A stretch of 64,000 nucleotides of DNA from Actinophytocola sp. (GTDB taxonomy: Bacteria; Actinomycetota; Actinomycetes; Mycobacteriales; Pseudonocardiaceae), in NCBI GenBank assembly GCA_009377395.1, contig WHUB01000006.1:1-64000 (forward strand), given 5' to 3'. Both the position numbers and the translations under genes were made by a program. This document shows, piece by piece, positions 47,416-58,177 of the stretch. The notes beneath the pieces are model-generated. The model had not been told where the DNA came from, did no database searches, and worked only from the letters and a program-made list of their open reading frames with translations. How positions within the stretch are numbered: the stretch's first letter is position 1; each line of letters opens with the position of its first letter.

Positions 47416-47532
47416 GTGGGAGGGTGGCGCGTTTTGCCACTGGTGAGTGCCCGCATGTCGTCGCGACCTGCGATGGCGTGCTGTCGCGCCGCCCGGAACG
47501 TGACCGATTCGGTTGCTTCGAACCAACCCTGG

Positions 47533-47567
47533 TTGCACGGCTAGCACTCGCCTAGCTAGAGTGCTAA
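47533..47567 (+). promoter_or_regulatory. groES-groEL promoter with CIRCE operator
   Basis: CIRCE (HrcA site) at 47541-47567: CTAGCACTC, nine bases, GAGTGCTAA, with only the first base differing from consensus. TTGCAC at 47533-47538 and TAGAGT at 47557-47562, 18 bases apart, form a promoter that the operator overlaps. HrcA binding would therefore block the polymerase, giving heat-shock control. Confidence 0.9.
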
Positions 47568-47664
47568 GCGCATGCGATGAACACGCCCGGCACCCGCGAC
47601 GACGGGGGTGGGAGTCGTAAATCCCTATCCGATCCAACGCTTATGGACCGTGGAGGTCAACCCG

Positions 47665-47958
47665 GTGAGCGTGAACATCAAACCGCTTGAGGACAAGCTC
47701 GTTGTCCAGACGAGCGAGGCGGAGGAGACGACGGCTTCCGGCCTCGTCATCCCCGACACCGCGAAGGAGAAGCCCCAGGAGGGCAAGGTTCTGGCCGTAG
47801 GCCCGGGCAAGATCGACGACAAGGGCAACCGCATCCCGGTGGATGTCCAGGTTGGCGACGTCGTCATCTACTCGAAGTTCGGTGGCACCGAGGTCAAGTA
47901 CAACGGTGAGGAGTACCTGATCCTGTCCGCCCGTGACGTGCTCGCGGTCGTCAACTGA
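47665..47958 (+). CDS. groES: Co-chaperonin GroES
   Basis: A 97-residue GroES ([52 protein letters not shown]). It caps the GroEL ring. GTG 47665 has GGAGG eight bases upstream; a 19-residue longer frame is not conserved. It lies under CIRCE and is followed by a hairpin, then groEL. Confidence 0.95.
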   Translation: MSVNIKPLEDKLVVQTSEAEETTASGLVIPDTAKEKPQEGKVLAVGPGKIDDKGNRIPVDVQVGDVVIYSKFGGTEVKYNGEEYLILSARDVLAVVN

Positions 47959-47978
47959 CGGCATCAACGCACGACACT

Positions 47979-48024
47979 CGATGCCCCGGACCCCGCTATC
48001 AGCCGGGGCCGGGGCATCGGCTTT
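47979..48024 (+). terminator. Hairpin between groES and groEL
   Basis: CGATGCCCCGG at 47979-47989 pairs perfectly with CCGGGGCATCG at 48009-48019, with additional inner CCCC/GGGG pairing, followed by GCTTTTCCC. It looks like a partial terminator that would give more groES than groEL message, or a processing site. Confidence 0.65.
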
Positions 48025-48058
48025 TCCCGCGTGCTCAACGACACTGAAAGGTGCGTAG

Positions 48059-49663
<1,605 letters not shown>

Positions 49664-49687
49664 TTCGGCCACTCGCCTGAACGACAG

Positions 49688-49731
49688 CGGCGGGGCGGTC
49701 ACTCCCGGTTGGGAGGGCCGCCCCGCCGTTT
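49688..49731 (+). terminator. Terminator after groEL
   Basis: CGGCGGGGCGG at 49688-49698 pairs exactly with CCGCCCCGCCG at 49718-49728, followed by TTTCG. It lies between the convergent groEL and whiB3 genes and may serve both. Confidence 0.8.
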
Positions 49732-49741
49732 CGTATGCGGG

Positions 49742-50044
49742 TCAGGTGTTCGAGAGCGCCAGTTTTCGTTTACTGGCTTTGATAATCGCTTCGCGATCCG
49801 ATTCGGAAAGGCCGCCCCAGATGCCATAGGGCTCGTGCACCTTGAGGGCATGTGAGCGGCAAAGCTGAAGCACCGGGCAGGTGTGGCAAATCGCTTTCGC
49901 CTTTGCCTCTCGCCGTGCTCGTGCCGGGCCTCGTTCCCCGTCGGGATGGAAGAAAAATGCGCTGTCCAACCCCCGGCAGGAGCCCTCCAGTTGCCAGTCC
50001 CACACGTCCGCATTGGGGCCGGGAAGCCTTCGCGTGTCTGCCAT
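49742..50044 (-). CDS. whiB3: WhiB-family iron-sulfur regulator, WhiB3/WhiD type
   Basis: A 100-residue protein. The four cluster-binding Cys are 23, 53, 56 and 62 (GSCRG, ICHTCPVLQLC). The turn is GIWGG rather than the usual GVWGG, and the basic end KASKRKLAL may contact DNA. The N-terminus LPGPNADVWDWQL and FFHPDGERG closely match mycobacterial WhiB3, and the position next to groEL is the same. It binds a 4Fe-4S cluster and acts with the principal sigma factor. ATG 50044 is chosen over GTG 50059. Confidence 0.9.
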   Translation of the reverse strand: MADTRRLPGPNADVWDWQLEGSCRGLDSAFFFHPDGERGPARARREAKAKAICHTCPVLQLCRSHALKVHEPYGIWGGLSESDREAIIKASKRKLALSNT

Positions 50045-50335
50045 GGGTTCCGCCTTCACCAGTTTGCCGGTGGGTGTTGTTTTGCCTGCTGTGCGACGTG
50101 GATTGCTCCATTTGGTGCAACGGCCGTAACGTTAGAACCGCGCCAATACTTGTTCAAGAGCGCTGCTCTGATTCATTCAATAGGTATCCCCTGCTTGAGT
50201 GATAAAAGCGGAGATCGACTTGGCATCGGCACCGACATGTCAAGCGAGCATGAGCAATTCCGTAACGGATTCATATTCACTGGCCCGGGGCCACACGAGT
50301 TGCTGGCTGCTGCCGGCCCCGGGATATTTGGTTGA
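50045..50335. other. Divergent intergenic region whiB3/merR-like
   Basis: About 290 bases with no supported gene. The stretch 50100-50300 is clearly more AT-rich than the flanks. It must carry promoters in both directions, but no box pair stands out. Several short frames here are chance readings. Confidence 0.5.
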
Positions 50336-51517
50336 GTGCGAGCCGGGACCACTCCGAAACGGGAGCGAGATGCCGAGCCTGCGGCCGAACCGGCACGGTC
50401 GGCCGCAGGCGTCACCGGCATCGCCGGACCGGCTCGGGACACCACCGATCCAGCTGTGGACAACGTTGTGGACACGTCGGCGCACACCCTTGTGGATGAC
50501 GCTGTGGACAACGGCCCCGACCAGGACGCCGAGCAGTCACAGGGCTCCGAGGAACCGACGCTGCCGGTCGCCGCGGTGGCGCGCAGGCTGGGCGTCGCAC
50601 CGGCCACGCTGCGGACCTGGGACCGGCGCTACGGCCTCGGCCCCAGCCGCCACACCAACGGCAAGCACCGGCGGTACTCGCCGAGCGACATCACCCGGCT
50701 CGAGGTGATGCAGCGGGCGCTGCTGTCGGGGGCATCGACGGCGGAGGCAGCCCGCTACGCCCTCGACAGCGAAGCCGGCGCGCCGGGCGCCGAAACCGGC
50801 GACGACCCGGCGCTCGAACTCGCCGGGGCCGTGCCGAGCCAGCAGACCGGCAGGCGCGAGCCGTCCTTCGCCGGGTACCGGGCGCACGAGGACGCCGGCC
50901 ACACCCGGCTCGCGCGGCGGCTGAGCGCGGCGACCATCGCGCTCGACGTCCGCATGGTGCAGCAGGTGCTCGCCGAGGCGATCGGCGCGCACGGGCCGGT
51001 GCCCGCCTGGGAGCACGTCGTGCGGCCGGTGCTGGGCGCGCTCAGCTCGGGCTGGCGCGGCGAGCGGTCCGTGGGCGAGGCCCGCTACCTGCTCGCCGAG
51101 CTGGCACTCGGGGCGTTCACCAGGGCGGCGCCATTACTCGATCGGCCACGCAACCACCACCCGGTGCTGCTGGCGTGCTCCCGGCCGGACCGGGCGGGAC
51201 TCGCGGTGCACGTGCTCGCCGCCGCGCTCGCCCGCAAGCGGATCGACACCCTCGTCTACAGCGTCGCGCTGCCCGCCGACGTGCTCGTCGCGACGGTGCG
51301 GCGCACCATGCCCGCCGCCGTCGTGCTGTGGGCGCAGCGGCAGGGCACGACCGACCCGGCGCTGTTCACCCGGCTCGCGCGGGGCAAACAGCGCAGCAGG
51401 CTGTTCGCCTGCGGGCCCGGCTGGGACGGTGGGCGGCTGCCCGGCACCGTCGAGCTGCTCAGCGGGCTGCCCGCTGCGGTGGAGCGGGTCTCCTACGTGC
51501 TGCCCGGTACGCCATAG
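50336..51517 (+). CDS. MerR-family regulator with B12-binding-like C-terminal domain
   Basis: A 393-residue protein. Residues 1-73 are disordered and contain a tetrapeptide repeat (VDNV, VDTS, VDDA, VDNG). A MerR helix-turn-helix follows (LPVAAVARRLGVAPATLRTW, RRYSPSDITRLEVMQ). Residues 175-265 form a helical four-helix-like domain and 270-393 a Rossmann-like domain of the cobalamin-binding type. The DxHxxG motif that ligates B12 in CarH is not seen; the loop reads SRPDRAGLAVHV. GTG 50336 is the chosen start. Target genes and ligand are unknown. Confidence 0.75.
   Translation: MRAGTTPKRERDAEPAAEPARSAAGVTGIAGPARDTTDPAVDNVVDTSAHTLVDDAVDNGPDQDAEQSQGSEEPTLPVAAVARRLGVAPATLRTWDRRYGLGPSRHTNGKHRRYSPSDITRLEVMQRALLSGASTAEAARYALDSEAGAPGAETGDDPALELAGAVPSQQTGRREPSFAGYRAHEDAGHTRLARRLSAATIALDVRMVQQVLAEAIGAHGPVPAWEHVVRPVLGALSSGWRGERSVGEARYLLAELALGAFTRAAPLLDRPRNHHPVLLACSRPDRAGLAVHVLAAALARKRIDTLVYSVALPADVLVATVRRTMPAAVVLWAQRQGTTDPALFTRLARGKQRSRLFACGPGWDGGRLPGTVELLSGLPAAVERVSYVLPGTP
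50455..50511 (+). repeat. Phased cluster of DnaA-box-like 9-mers
   Basis: TGTGGACAA at 50455 and again at 50503 are exact complements of TTGTCCACA, the actinobacterial DnaA box. TGTGGACAC (50467) and TGTGGATGA (50491) are near matches. Starts are 12, 24 and 12 bases apart. The array lies inside the disordered N-terminal coding part of the MerR-like gene. It may bind DnaA, or simply reflect a repeated VD dipeptide in codon-biased DNA. Confidence 0.45.
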
Positions 51518-51525
51518 TCACGTCC

Positions 51526-52347
51526 ATGACGGACACCGAAAGACGGCTGCGGGCCGCCGCGTTCGGCGCGCATCTCGGCGTGTCCGACGCCGTGCTCGCC
51601 GACGCGGCCTCGGCCGCGCCCCGGCTGCGCTGGCTCGCGGCGGTGGTGACCGGCGCGAGCGGGTACTATGCCCGCGCCGCCGCGACGCTCGAACCACTGC
51701 TCGGCGACGGCTACCCGGTCGTCGCCTCGCTCGCGGCGAGCACGCTGGCGTCACACCGCAGGCAGCTCGGCGGGCACGCCAACGCCCGGACGCTCGACGC
51801 CGCGGCGCTGCGCGCCATCGTCACCGCGACGGCACGGCCCGGCGAGGCCGACCCCGATGGCGCGGACGCCGCCGGGGCGCTCGCCGACGCGCTGCTCGGG
51901 CTGGCCGCCGACGCGCTCGCGCTCGGCCATCAGCGCGAGGCCCGCAGGCTGCTCGCCAGGGTCGCCGTCGAGCCGTCCTGCTGGCGTACCCGGGTCCGGC
52001 ACGGCTGGGTCTCGGCCGAGGTCGAGCTGGCCGCTGGTGACGCCGCTGCCGCCCGGCCGCACGCGGCGCGGGCGGGAGAGCTGGCGCGCGAGCACGGCGG
52101 GGTCAGGCACGCGCTCAAGTCCGACCTCGTGCTCGCGGCGGCAGCACAGGACGCGAGGCTCGCCAGCACGGTGCTGGACGAGGCGGGACAATTCGGGCTC
52201 ACTCCGCTAATGTGGCCAGCGGCGCTCCTCCTCGGCCGGGACGCCACCACGATCGTATACGGAGTGTTACGTCGGACTGACCCCCTGGGTAGAGCGCTGG
52301 CAGCGGCATCGCCATGGGTACCTGGCGTCAGCGAAATGTCCTGGTGA
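51526..52347 (+). CDS. Conserved helical hypothetical protein (Rv3415c-like)
   Basis: A 273-residue Ala-rich helical protein (MTDTERRLRAAAFGAHLGV onward) with repeated helix pairs of TPR-like character (ASGYYARAAATLEPLLGDGY, LADALLGLAADALALG). No signal peptide. Length and position between whiB3 and sigD match Rv3415c of M. tuberculosis (275 residues). ATG 51526 is chosen; longer frames overlap the MerR-like gene. Function unknown; context suggests a developmental or stress role. Confidence 0.75.
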   Translation: MTDTERRLRAAAFGAHLGVSDAVLADAASAAPRLRWLAAVVTGASGYYARAAATLEPLLGDGYPVVASLAASTLASHRRQLGGHANARTLDAAALRAIVTATARPGEADPDGADAAGALADALLGLAADALALGHQREARRLLARVAVEPSCWRTRVRHGWVSAEVELAAGDAAAARPHAARAGELAREHGGVRHALKSDLVLAAAAQDARLASTVLDEAGQFGLTPLMWPAALLLGRDATTIVYGVLRRTDPLGRALAAASPWVPGVSEMSW

Positions 52348-52480
52348 ACCCGTCCTAGTGGCCCCGTACAGACATTCGAGCGAAGATCTTTGAAAAAAGG
52401 CCACCGGATCGTGTCAAGGTTCGGCCCGCAGCGTCCGATAGGGGTTATGGAACGTCACCCGGCTGCAGGAAGGAAACCCC

Positions 52481-53077
52481 GTGACGACGGTCTTGATTTG
52501 CGACGACCGACGCAGTGTGCGCGAAGGACTCACCCGTGTGATGTCCGCCGTGCCAGGGGTCAGTCGCATTGACTGCGTAGCACACGGTGACGAGTTGCTC
52601 TCTCGGTTCTCGCGGCAGCCGGTCGACGTCGTGCTGGTCGGTACCCAGCGCGCCGTGCCAACCGGGGTCGAAGCCACACGGCGACTCGTCTCAGCAAACC
52701 CCCAGGCGAACGTGATCGTGTTCGGCGCTCCCGACGATGCCGGCAGCATCGCGGCGGCGATCGCCGGTGGCGCGAGGGGCTACTTGCGGTGGGACGCGTC
52801 CCGTCCGGAACTGGTCGCGGCGCTCGCCCACACCCTCGCGAGCACCTCGGTGCCGTCGCAACGGCAACCGTCCGACCCGGGGGTGCAGCTCACCGAGCGG
52901 GAGCTGCAGGTGCTGCGCGGCATGAGCCAGGGCAAGAGCAACGGCCAGATCGGGCGTGAGCTGTATCTCTCCGAGGACACGGTGAAGACGCACGCCCGCA
53001 GGTTGTTCCGCAAGCTCGGCGTGCGCGACCGCGCGCAGGCCGTGGCGCACGGCTTCCGCCGCGGTCTCGTGTCCTGA
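52481..53077 (+). CDS. bldM: BldM-like atypical response regulator
   Basis: A 198-residue protein with a receiver-like domain (1-120) and a LuxR-type HTH (LTERELQVLRGMSQGKSNGQ, LYLSEDTVKTHARRLFRKLG). The C-terminal half matches Streptomyces BldM strongly. The acidic pair Asp8-Asp9 is kept, but position 54, the phospho-acceptor Asp in BldM, is Gly (VVLVGTQ), and the conserved Lys of GYLHKD is replaced (GYLRWD). It is therefore likely phosphorylation-independent. Neighbours whiB3 and sigD mirror Streptomyces whiD-bldM-shbA. GTG start follows CAGGAAGG. Confidence 0.85.
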   Translation: MTTVLICDDRRSVREGLTRVMSAVPGVSRIDCVAHGDELLSRFSRQPVDVVLVGTQRAVPTGVEATRRLVSANPQANVIVFGAPDDAGSIAAAIAGGARGYLRWDASRPELVAALAHTLASTSVPSQRQPSDPGVQLTERELQVLRGMSQGKSNGQIGRELYLSEDTVKTHARRLFRKLGVRDRAQAVAHGFRRGLVS

Positions 53078-53102
53078 CCTGCGATTGGTCACCTGCTGAG
53101 CG

Positions 53103-53136
53103 AGGGTCCCGCCGTTATGGCGGGACCCTTCGTTTC
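53103..53136 (+). terminator. Terminator after bldM-like gene
   Basis: AGGGTCCCGCC at 53103-53113 pairs exactly with GGCGGGACCCT at 53119-53129, with a five-base loop, followed by TCGTTTCGG. It separates the regulator from sigD. Confidence 0.8.
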
Positions 53137-53191
53137 GGCCGGGGCAGCGTTTACTCACCGGCGTGGACAGGTACGGTAGTCACCGGCGCGA

Positions 53192-53833
53192 GTGACCGCT
53201 GCCTGGTCGCGCGCCGTACTCTTTGTCCGCCTAGGAGTAACACCAGAACTGTTGTCTGCGATGGCCAATATGGGGGACGGACTGGATGAGTCAGTCGCCG
53301 CTGCGGTTGAGGGAGAGCCTCATGCCGTCGAGCGGCTGCTCGCCGCTATCCGTCCTCTGGTAGTGCGGTATTGCCGCGCTCGTGTCGGCAGGCAGGAGCG
53401 ATCATCCGCGTCAGCGGATGACGTTGCGCAGGAGGTGTGTCTCGCGGTGCTTACGGCGTTGCCAACGTACCGGGACCAGGGGCGCCCTTTTCTCGCGTTC
53501 GTCTACGGGATCGCCCAGCACAAGGTCGCCGACGCGCATCGGTCGGCAGCGAGGAACCGGTCGGAACCGGTGTCCGAGGTGCCGGACGAGGCCGAGAACG
53601 GTGTCGGGCCCGAGCAGCACGCCATCCAGGGCGAGCTGAACGAGCGGATGTCGCGGCTGCTTCAGGTGTTGCCCGAGAAGCAACGCGAGATCGTGGTGTT
53701 GCGCGTCGTGGTCGGGCTTTCCGCCGAGGAGGCAGCAGAGGCGGTCGGCTCGACACCCGGTGCGGTTCGCGTCGCCCAGCATCGCGCGCTGGCGCGGCTG
53801 CGGAAGGCGCTGGCCGCTGAGGAGGTGGTCTGA
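53192..53833 (+). CDS. sigD: ECF RNA polymerase sigma factor SigD (ShbA-type)
   Basis: A 213-residue ECF sigma factor. Region 2 holds VVRYCRARVG, SADDVAQEVCLAVLTALP and FVYGIAQHKVADAHR; region 4 holds LPEKQREIVVLRVVVGLSAEEAAEAVGSTPGAVRVAQHR in pieces. It closely matches mycobacterial SigD, and ShbA of Streptomyces, which directs hrdB transcription. The start is uncertain: GTG 53192 with GGTAGT 12 bases upstream could be leaderless, and ATG 53261 also fits. rsdA begins directly after its stop. Confidence 0.9.
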   Translation: MTAAWSRAVLFVRLGVTPELLSAMANMGDGLDESVAAAVEGEPHAVERLLAAIRPLVVRYCRARVGRQERSSASADDVAQEVCLAVLTALPTYRDQGRPFLAFVYGIAQHKVADAHRSAARNRSEPVSEVPDEAENGVGPEQHAIQGELNERMSRLLQVLPEKQREIVVLRVVVGLSAEEAAEAVGSTPGAVRVAQHRALARLRKALAAEEVV

Positions 53834-54733
53834 GTGTCGACGAGCTTCGGTCGCGATAACGGCGACCAGGTCGACGTCGATCTGTCCCAGCTGCGGGCGG
53901 ACGACGCGCTGCTCGACGCGCTTGGCGGAGCTGATCCGAAGCTGGCCGACCAGCTCGGCGAGGCCGAGCTCAACGCCCTGCTGCTGTCCTGGAGCAGGGA
54001 GGTCGACGGCGAGCCGATGCCCGAGCTCGTCAGCGTCGACACGGCCGTCACCACCGTCACGTCCGCCGCGGCGAACATCAAGAGGGAGCGCCGCGGTCAC
54101 AAGCGCAGGCTGCTCATACCGGTGGCGGCAGCGGCGTCAGTGCTGGTCATCGCGTTCGGTGGCGCCAGCGTCGCCGCAAAGGAGGCGCTGCCGGGCGACG
54201 CCCTGTGGGGCCTGACCCAGGTGCTCTACGCGGACAAGGCGAACTCCGTCGCGGCGTCCTTCGAGGTGAAGGCCGAGTTCCAGCAGGCACGGCAGGCCAT
54301 CGTGGTGGGCCAGCTCGACACCGCACGCGCGGCGCTCGACCAGGCCAAGGTCACCCTGGAATCGGTTCGGGACGAGGAGAACCACGACGAGCTGATCCGG
54401 GAACACGAACAGCTGATGACGCAGCTCAGGGAGAGCGACGGCACGGTCGGCGACGAGGAGAGCACCACGACGACCGAGCCGACGTCGTCGTCCTCCTCGA
54501 CCTCGTCGGAGCCGTCATCGTCGACGTCCCAGCCGCCGCTGATCGAGCCGGCGCCGGAGAGCACCGAGTCCAGCTCGCCGAGCAGCACCTCGAGCGAGGA
54601 GCCGGACCCTAGTGAGACGTCGTCGAGCACGACGACGAGCGACTCATCGACGAGCGACAGCGCGTCGGACGGCTACAGCACGTCGTCGGACTCCGGCACG
54701 ACCTACGAGTCGAACTCCGAGCCGGTCGGCTAG
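53834..54733 (+). CDS. rsdA: Anti-sigma-D factor RsdA
   Basis: A 299-residue membrane protein. The cytoplasmic part (1-92) holds the sigma-binding stretch DLSQLRADDALLDAL and LLSWSREVDGEP. One membrane helix lies at 94-114, followed by a helical outer segment and a Ser/Thr/Glu-rich low-complexity tail (about 200-299). GTG directly follows the sigD TGA, so the pair is co-translated. Release of SigD probably needs proteolysis of RsdA, as known in mycobacteria. Confidence 0.9.
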   Translation: MSTSFGRDNGDQVDVDLSQLRADDALLDALGGADPKLADQLGEAELNALLLSWSREVDGEPMPELVSVDTAVTTVTSAAANIKRERRGHKRRLLIPVAAAASVLVIAFGGASVAAKEALPGDALWGLTQVLYADKANSVAASFEVKAEFQQARQAIVVGQLDTARAALDQAKVTLESVRDEENHDELIREHEQLMTQLRESDGTVGDEESTTTTEPTSSSSSTSSEPSSSTSQPPLIEPAPESTESSSPSSTSSEEPDPSETSSSTTTSDSSTSDSASDGYSTSSDSGTTYESNSEPVG

Positions 54734-54754
54734 CGACGGGTTGAACGACAGGAA

Positions 54755-55150
54755 TCAGTGGGCGGTCTCGTTCGCCCTGATGCCGTCGGCGAAGCCCCGG
54801 CAGTACTCCCAGCTCACGTAGTCCATCGGGTTCGGCGCGTACGCCGGCTCGTGCGGGCGCATCTTGCCGTCGCCGAGGAGCTGCTCCAGGCTCGCCCGCA
54901 GCAGGTGCCAGTCGTGGTAGTGGGGTTCCTCACAGTCCGCGCAGTCGACGACGATGCCGCGTACCCCGCGCGGTTCGAGCAGCTCTTGATAGCGCGCCAG
55001 GTCGGCAAGGTCGGCCAGCAGTTCGGCGCGCTCCGACTCGCTGATCGGCTCGCCCGGGTCGTCCGCCATCTCATCGAGGTCCTTCGCGGGATCGTGCGGA
55101 TCGTCCGCGAATGGGTCCGGTGGCAACTCCTCGTTGGTCACGAGACGCAC
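54755..55150 (-). CDS. DUF5319 family protein (Rv3412-like)
   Basis: A 131-residue acidic cytoplasmic protein. A possible metal site is CADCEEPHYHDWH, and RPHEPAYAPNP with WEYCRGFADG ends the domain. It closely matches Rv3412 beside sigD/guaB2 in M. tuberculosis. GTG 55150 is chosen because AGGAGG lies seven bases upstream; a seven-residue longer ATG form exists. Its role is unknown. It diverges from guaB. Confidence 0.85.
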   Translation of the reverse strand: MRLVTNEELPPDPFADDPHDPAKDLDEMADDPGEPISESERAELLADLADLARYQELLEPRGVRGIVVDCADCEEPHYHDWHLLRASLEQLLGDGKMRPHEPAYAPNPMDYVSWEYCRGFADGIRANETAH

Positions 55151-55276
55151 GGTACCGCCTCCTGCCGACACGTTGTCCAGATACCATCGGTTCAGGAGGC
55201 GTAGGTCGCATCCCGTCGCGGGAATGTGAGCGGACGGCTCACCGTTCGTTCACCACATGGAGGAAGGTCAAGGTAG

Positions 55277-56815
<1,539 letters not shown>

Positions 56816-56819
56816 TCGT

Positions 56820-56983
56820 TCGGTCGTGTCTCGCGGATCTCGGTCGATGGGATCGGTGATCCAGATTGTTCGGGGCGAGGCGGAGGAGGAAGGCCATAGC
56901 GGAGCTATGGTCGACGACGACAACGCAGCCGCGGACGATCTGGGCGCCGATACCGCGACCACGGATCCGCGAGACACGACCTA
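56820..56983 (+). mobile_element. Short inverted-repeat element, copy B (MITE-like)
   Basis: Second copy of the element at 12316-12479, in opposite orientation, about 89% identical with no gaps. Its ends are a perfect 18-bp inverted repeat, GGTCGTGTCTCGCGGATC and complement. The right end keeps the TA flank; the left is changed to TC. Inner hairpin GCCATAG/CTATGG lies at 56893-56910. It fills the guaB-guaB3 gap and ends 23 bases before the guaB3 start. Long frames through it are not credible genes. Confidence 0.75.
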
Positions 56984-57006
56984 GTCACCCATCGAAGGGA
57001 CTCCAC

Positions 57007-58146
57007 GTGCGGGACATGGTTGAGATCGGCATGGGGCGCACCGCGCGTCGTGCCTACGACCTCGACGACATCGAGATCGTGACCTCGCGGCGCACCCGAT
57101 CGTCCAAGATCGTGTCGACCTCGTGGCAGATCGACGCGTACCGCTTCGACCTGCCGCTGGTGACGCATCCGACCGACGCGATCGTGTCGCCGTCGAGCGC
57201 GATCGCCATCGGCGAGCTCGGCGGGCTCGGCGTGCTCAACGCCGAGGGCCTGTGGGCGCGGCACGCCAACGTCGACGAGGCGCTCGACTCGCTGCTCGCC
57301 GCCACCGAGGACACCGACGACGCCGACGCGCTCGTCCGCAGGCTGCAGACGCTGCACGCGGCGCCGCTGCGGATGGAGCTGATCGCCGAGGCGATCAAGA
57401 AGGTCCGCGACGCCGGCGTCACGGTCGCGGCCAGGGTGAGCCCGCAGCACGCCGCCGAGCTGACCCCCGACCTGCTGGCGGCCGGGGTCGAGGTGCTGGT
57501 CGTGCAGGGCACAATCGTCTCCGCTGAGCACGTGTCCAAGGAGGGTGAGGAGCCGCTCAACCTCAAGGAGTTCATCTCCGAGCTGGACGTGCCGGTGGTC
57601 GCGGGCGGGGTGAGCGACTACCGCACCGCGATGCACCTGATGCGCACCGGCGCCGCCGGGGTGATCGTCGGGCACGGCTACTCGCCGGGCGTCACCACGA
57701 CCGACCGGGTGCTCGGCATCGGGGTGCCGATGGCGACGGCGATCGTCGACGCCGCCGCGGCCCGCCGCGACTACCTCGACGAGACCGGCGGCAGGTACGT
57801 GCACGTGCTCGCCGACGGCGGGGTCACGTGCGGCGGTGACATCGCCAGGGCCATCGCCTGCGGCGCGGACGCGGTGATGCTCGGCGCGCCGCTCGCCGCG
57901 GCCAGCGAGGCGCCGGGCCAGGGGCTGTACTGGACGTCGGCGGCCGCGCACCCGTCGCTGCCGCGCTCCCGGGTCACCGCGGCCGGTCCCGACCTCGAGG
58001 TCGACCTCAAGACGCTGCTGTACGGGCCGTCGTCGGACGCCGACGGCACCCTCAACCTGTTCGGCGCGCTGCGCCGCGCGATGGCCAAGACCGGCTACTC
58101 CGACCTCAAGGAGTTCCAGAAGGTCGACCTCAACGTCCGGGGCTGA
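57007..58146 (+). CDS. guaB3: GuaB3 family IMP dehydrogenase-related protein
   Basis: A 379-residue TIM-barrel protein of the GuaB3 family found in actinobacteria and cyanobacteria. CBS domains are absent and the catalytic-loop Cys of IMPDH is not in a GSICTT context. A phosphate-binding stretch is seen in ADGGVTCGGDIARAIACGAD. The cyanobacterial enzyme has been reported to reduce XMP to IMP, so a purine-recycling role is possible. GTG 57007 follows AAGGGA; the frame extends into the upstream element but is not conserved there. Confidence 0.9.
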   Translation: MRDMVEIGMGRTARRAYDLDDIEIVTSRRTRSSKIVSTSWQIDAYRFDLPLVTHPTDAIVSPSSAIAIGELGGLGVLNAEGLWARHANVDEALDSLLAATEDTDDADALVRRLQTLHAAPLRMELIAEAIKKVRDAGVTVAARVSPQHAAELTPDLLAAGVEVLVVQGTIVSAEHVSKEGEEPLNLKEFISELDVPVVAGGVSDYRTAMHLMRTGAAGVIVGHGYSPGVTTTDRVLGIGVPMATAIVDAAAARRDYLDETGGRYVHVLADGGVTCGGDIARAIACGADAVMLGAPLAAASEAPGQGLYWTSAAAHPSLPRSRVTAAGPDLEVDLKTLLYGPSSDADGTLNLFGALRRAMAKTGYSDLKEFQKVDLNVRG

Positions 58147-58170
58147 CCGGTGAGTAACTTGCGCTATCCT
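58143..58170 (+). promoter_or_regulatory. Candidate promoter giving a leaderless ChoD-like mRNA
   Basis: CTGACC at 58143-58148, 16 bases, TATCCT at 58165-58170. Transcription would start about seven bases later, at or next to the GTG at 58178. No ribosome-binding site precedes that GTG. Confidence 0.5.
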
Positions 58171-58177
58171 TCATTGT

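Noticed and set aside
50455-50511. Possible replication origin at the DnaA-like boxes
   Set aside because: No dnaA, dnaN or AT-rich unwinding region is nearby, and the boxes lie inside a coding region; a local binding cluster is the most that can be claimed.
56866-57006. Upstream extension of guaB3 through the inverted-repeat element
   Set aside because: The extension is Arg/Thr-rich sequence that also appears in the other copy of the element; the GuaB3 family begins near GTG 57007 and a ribosome site precedes it.
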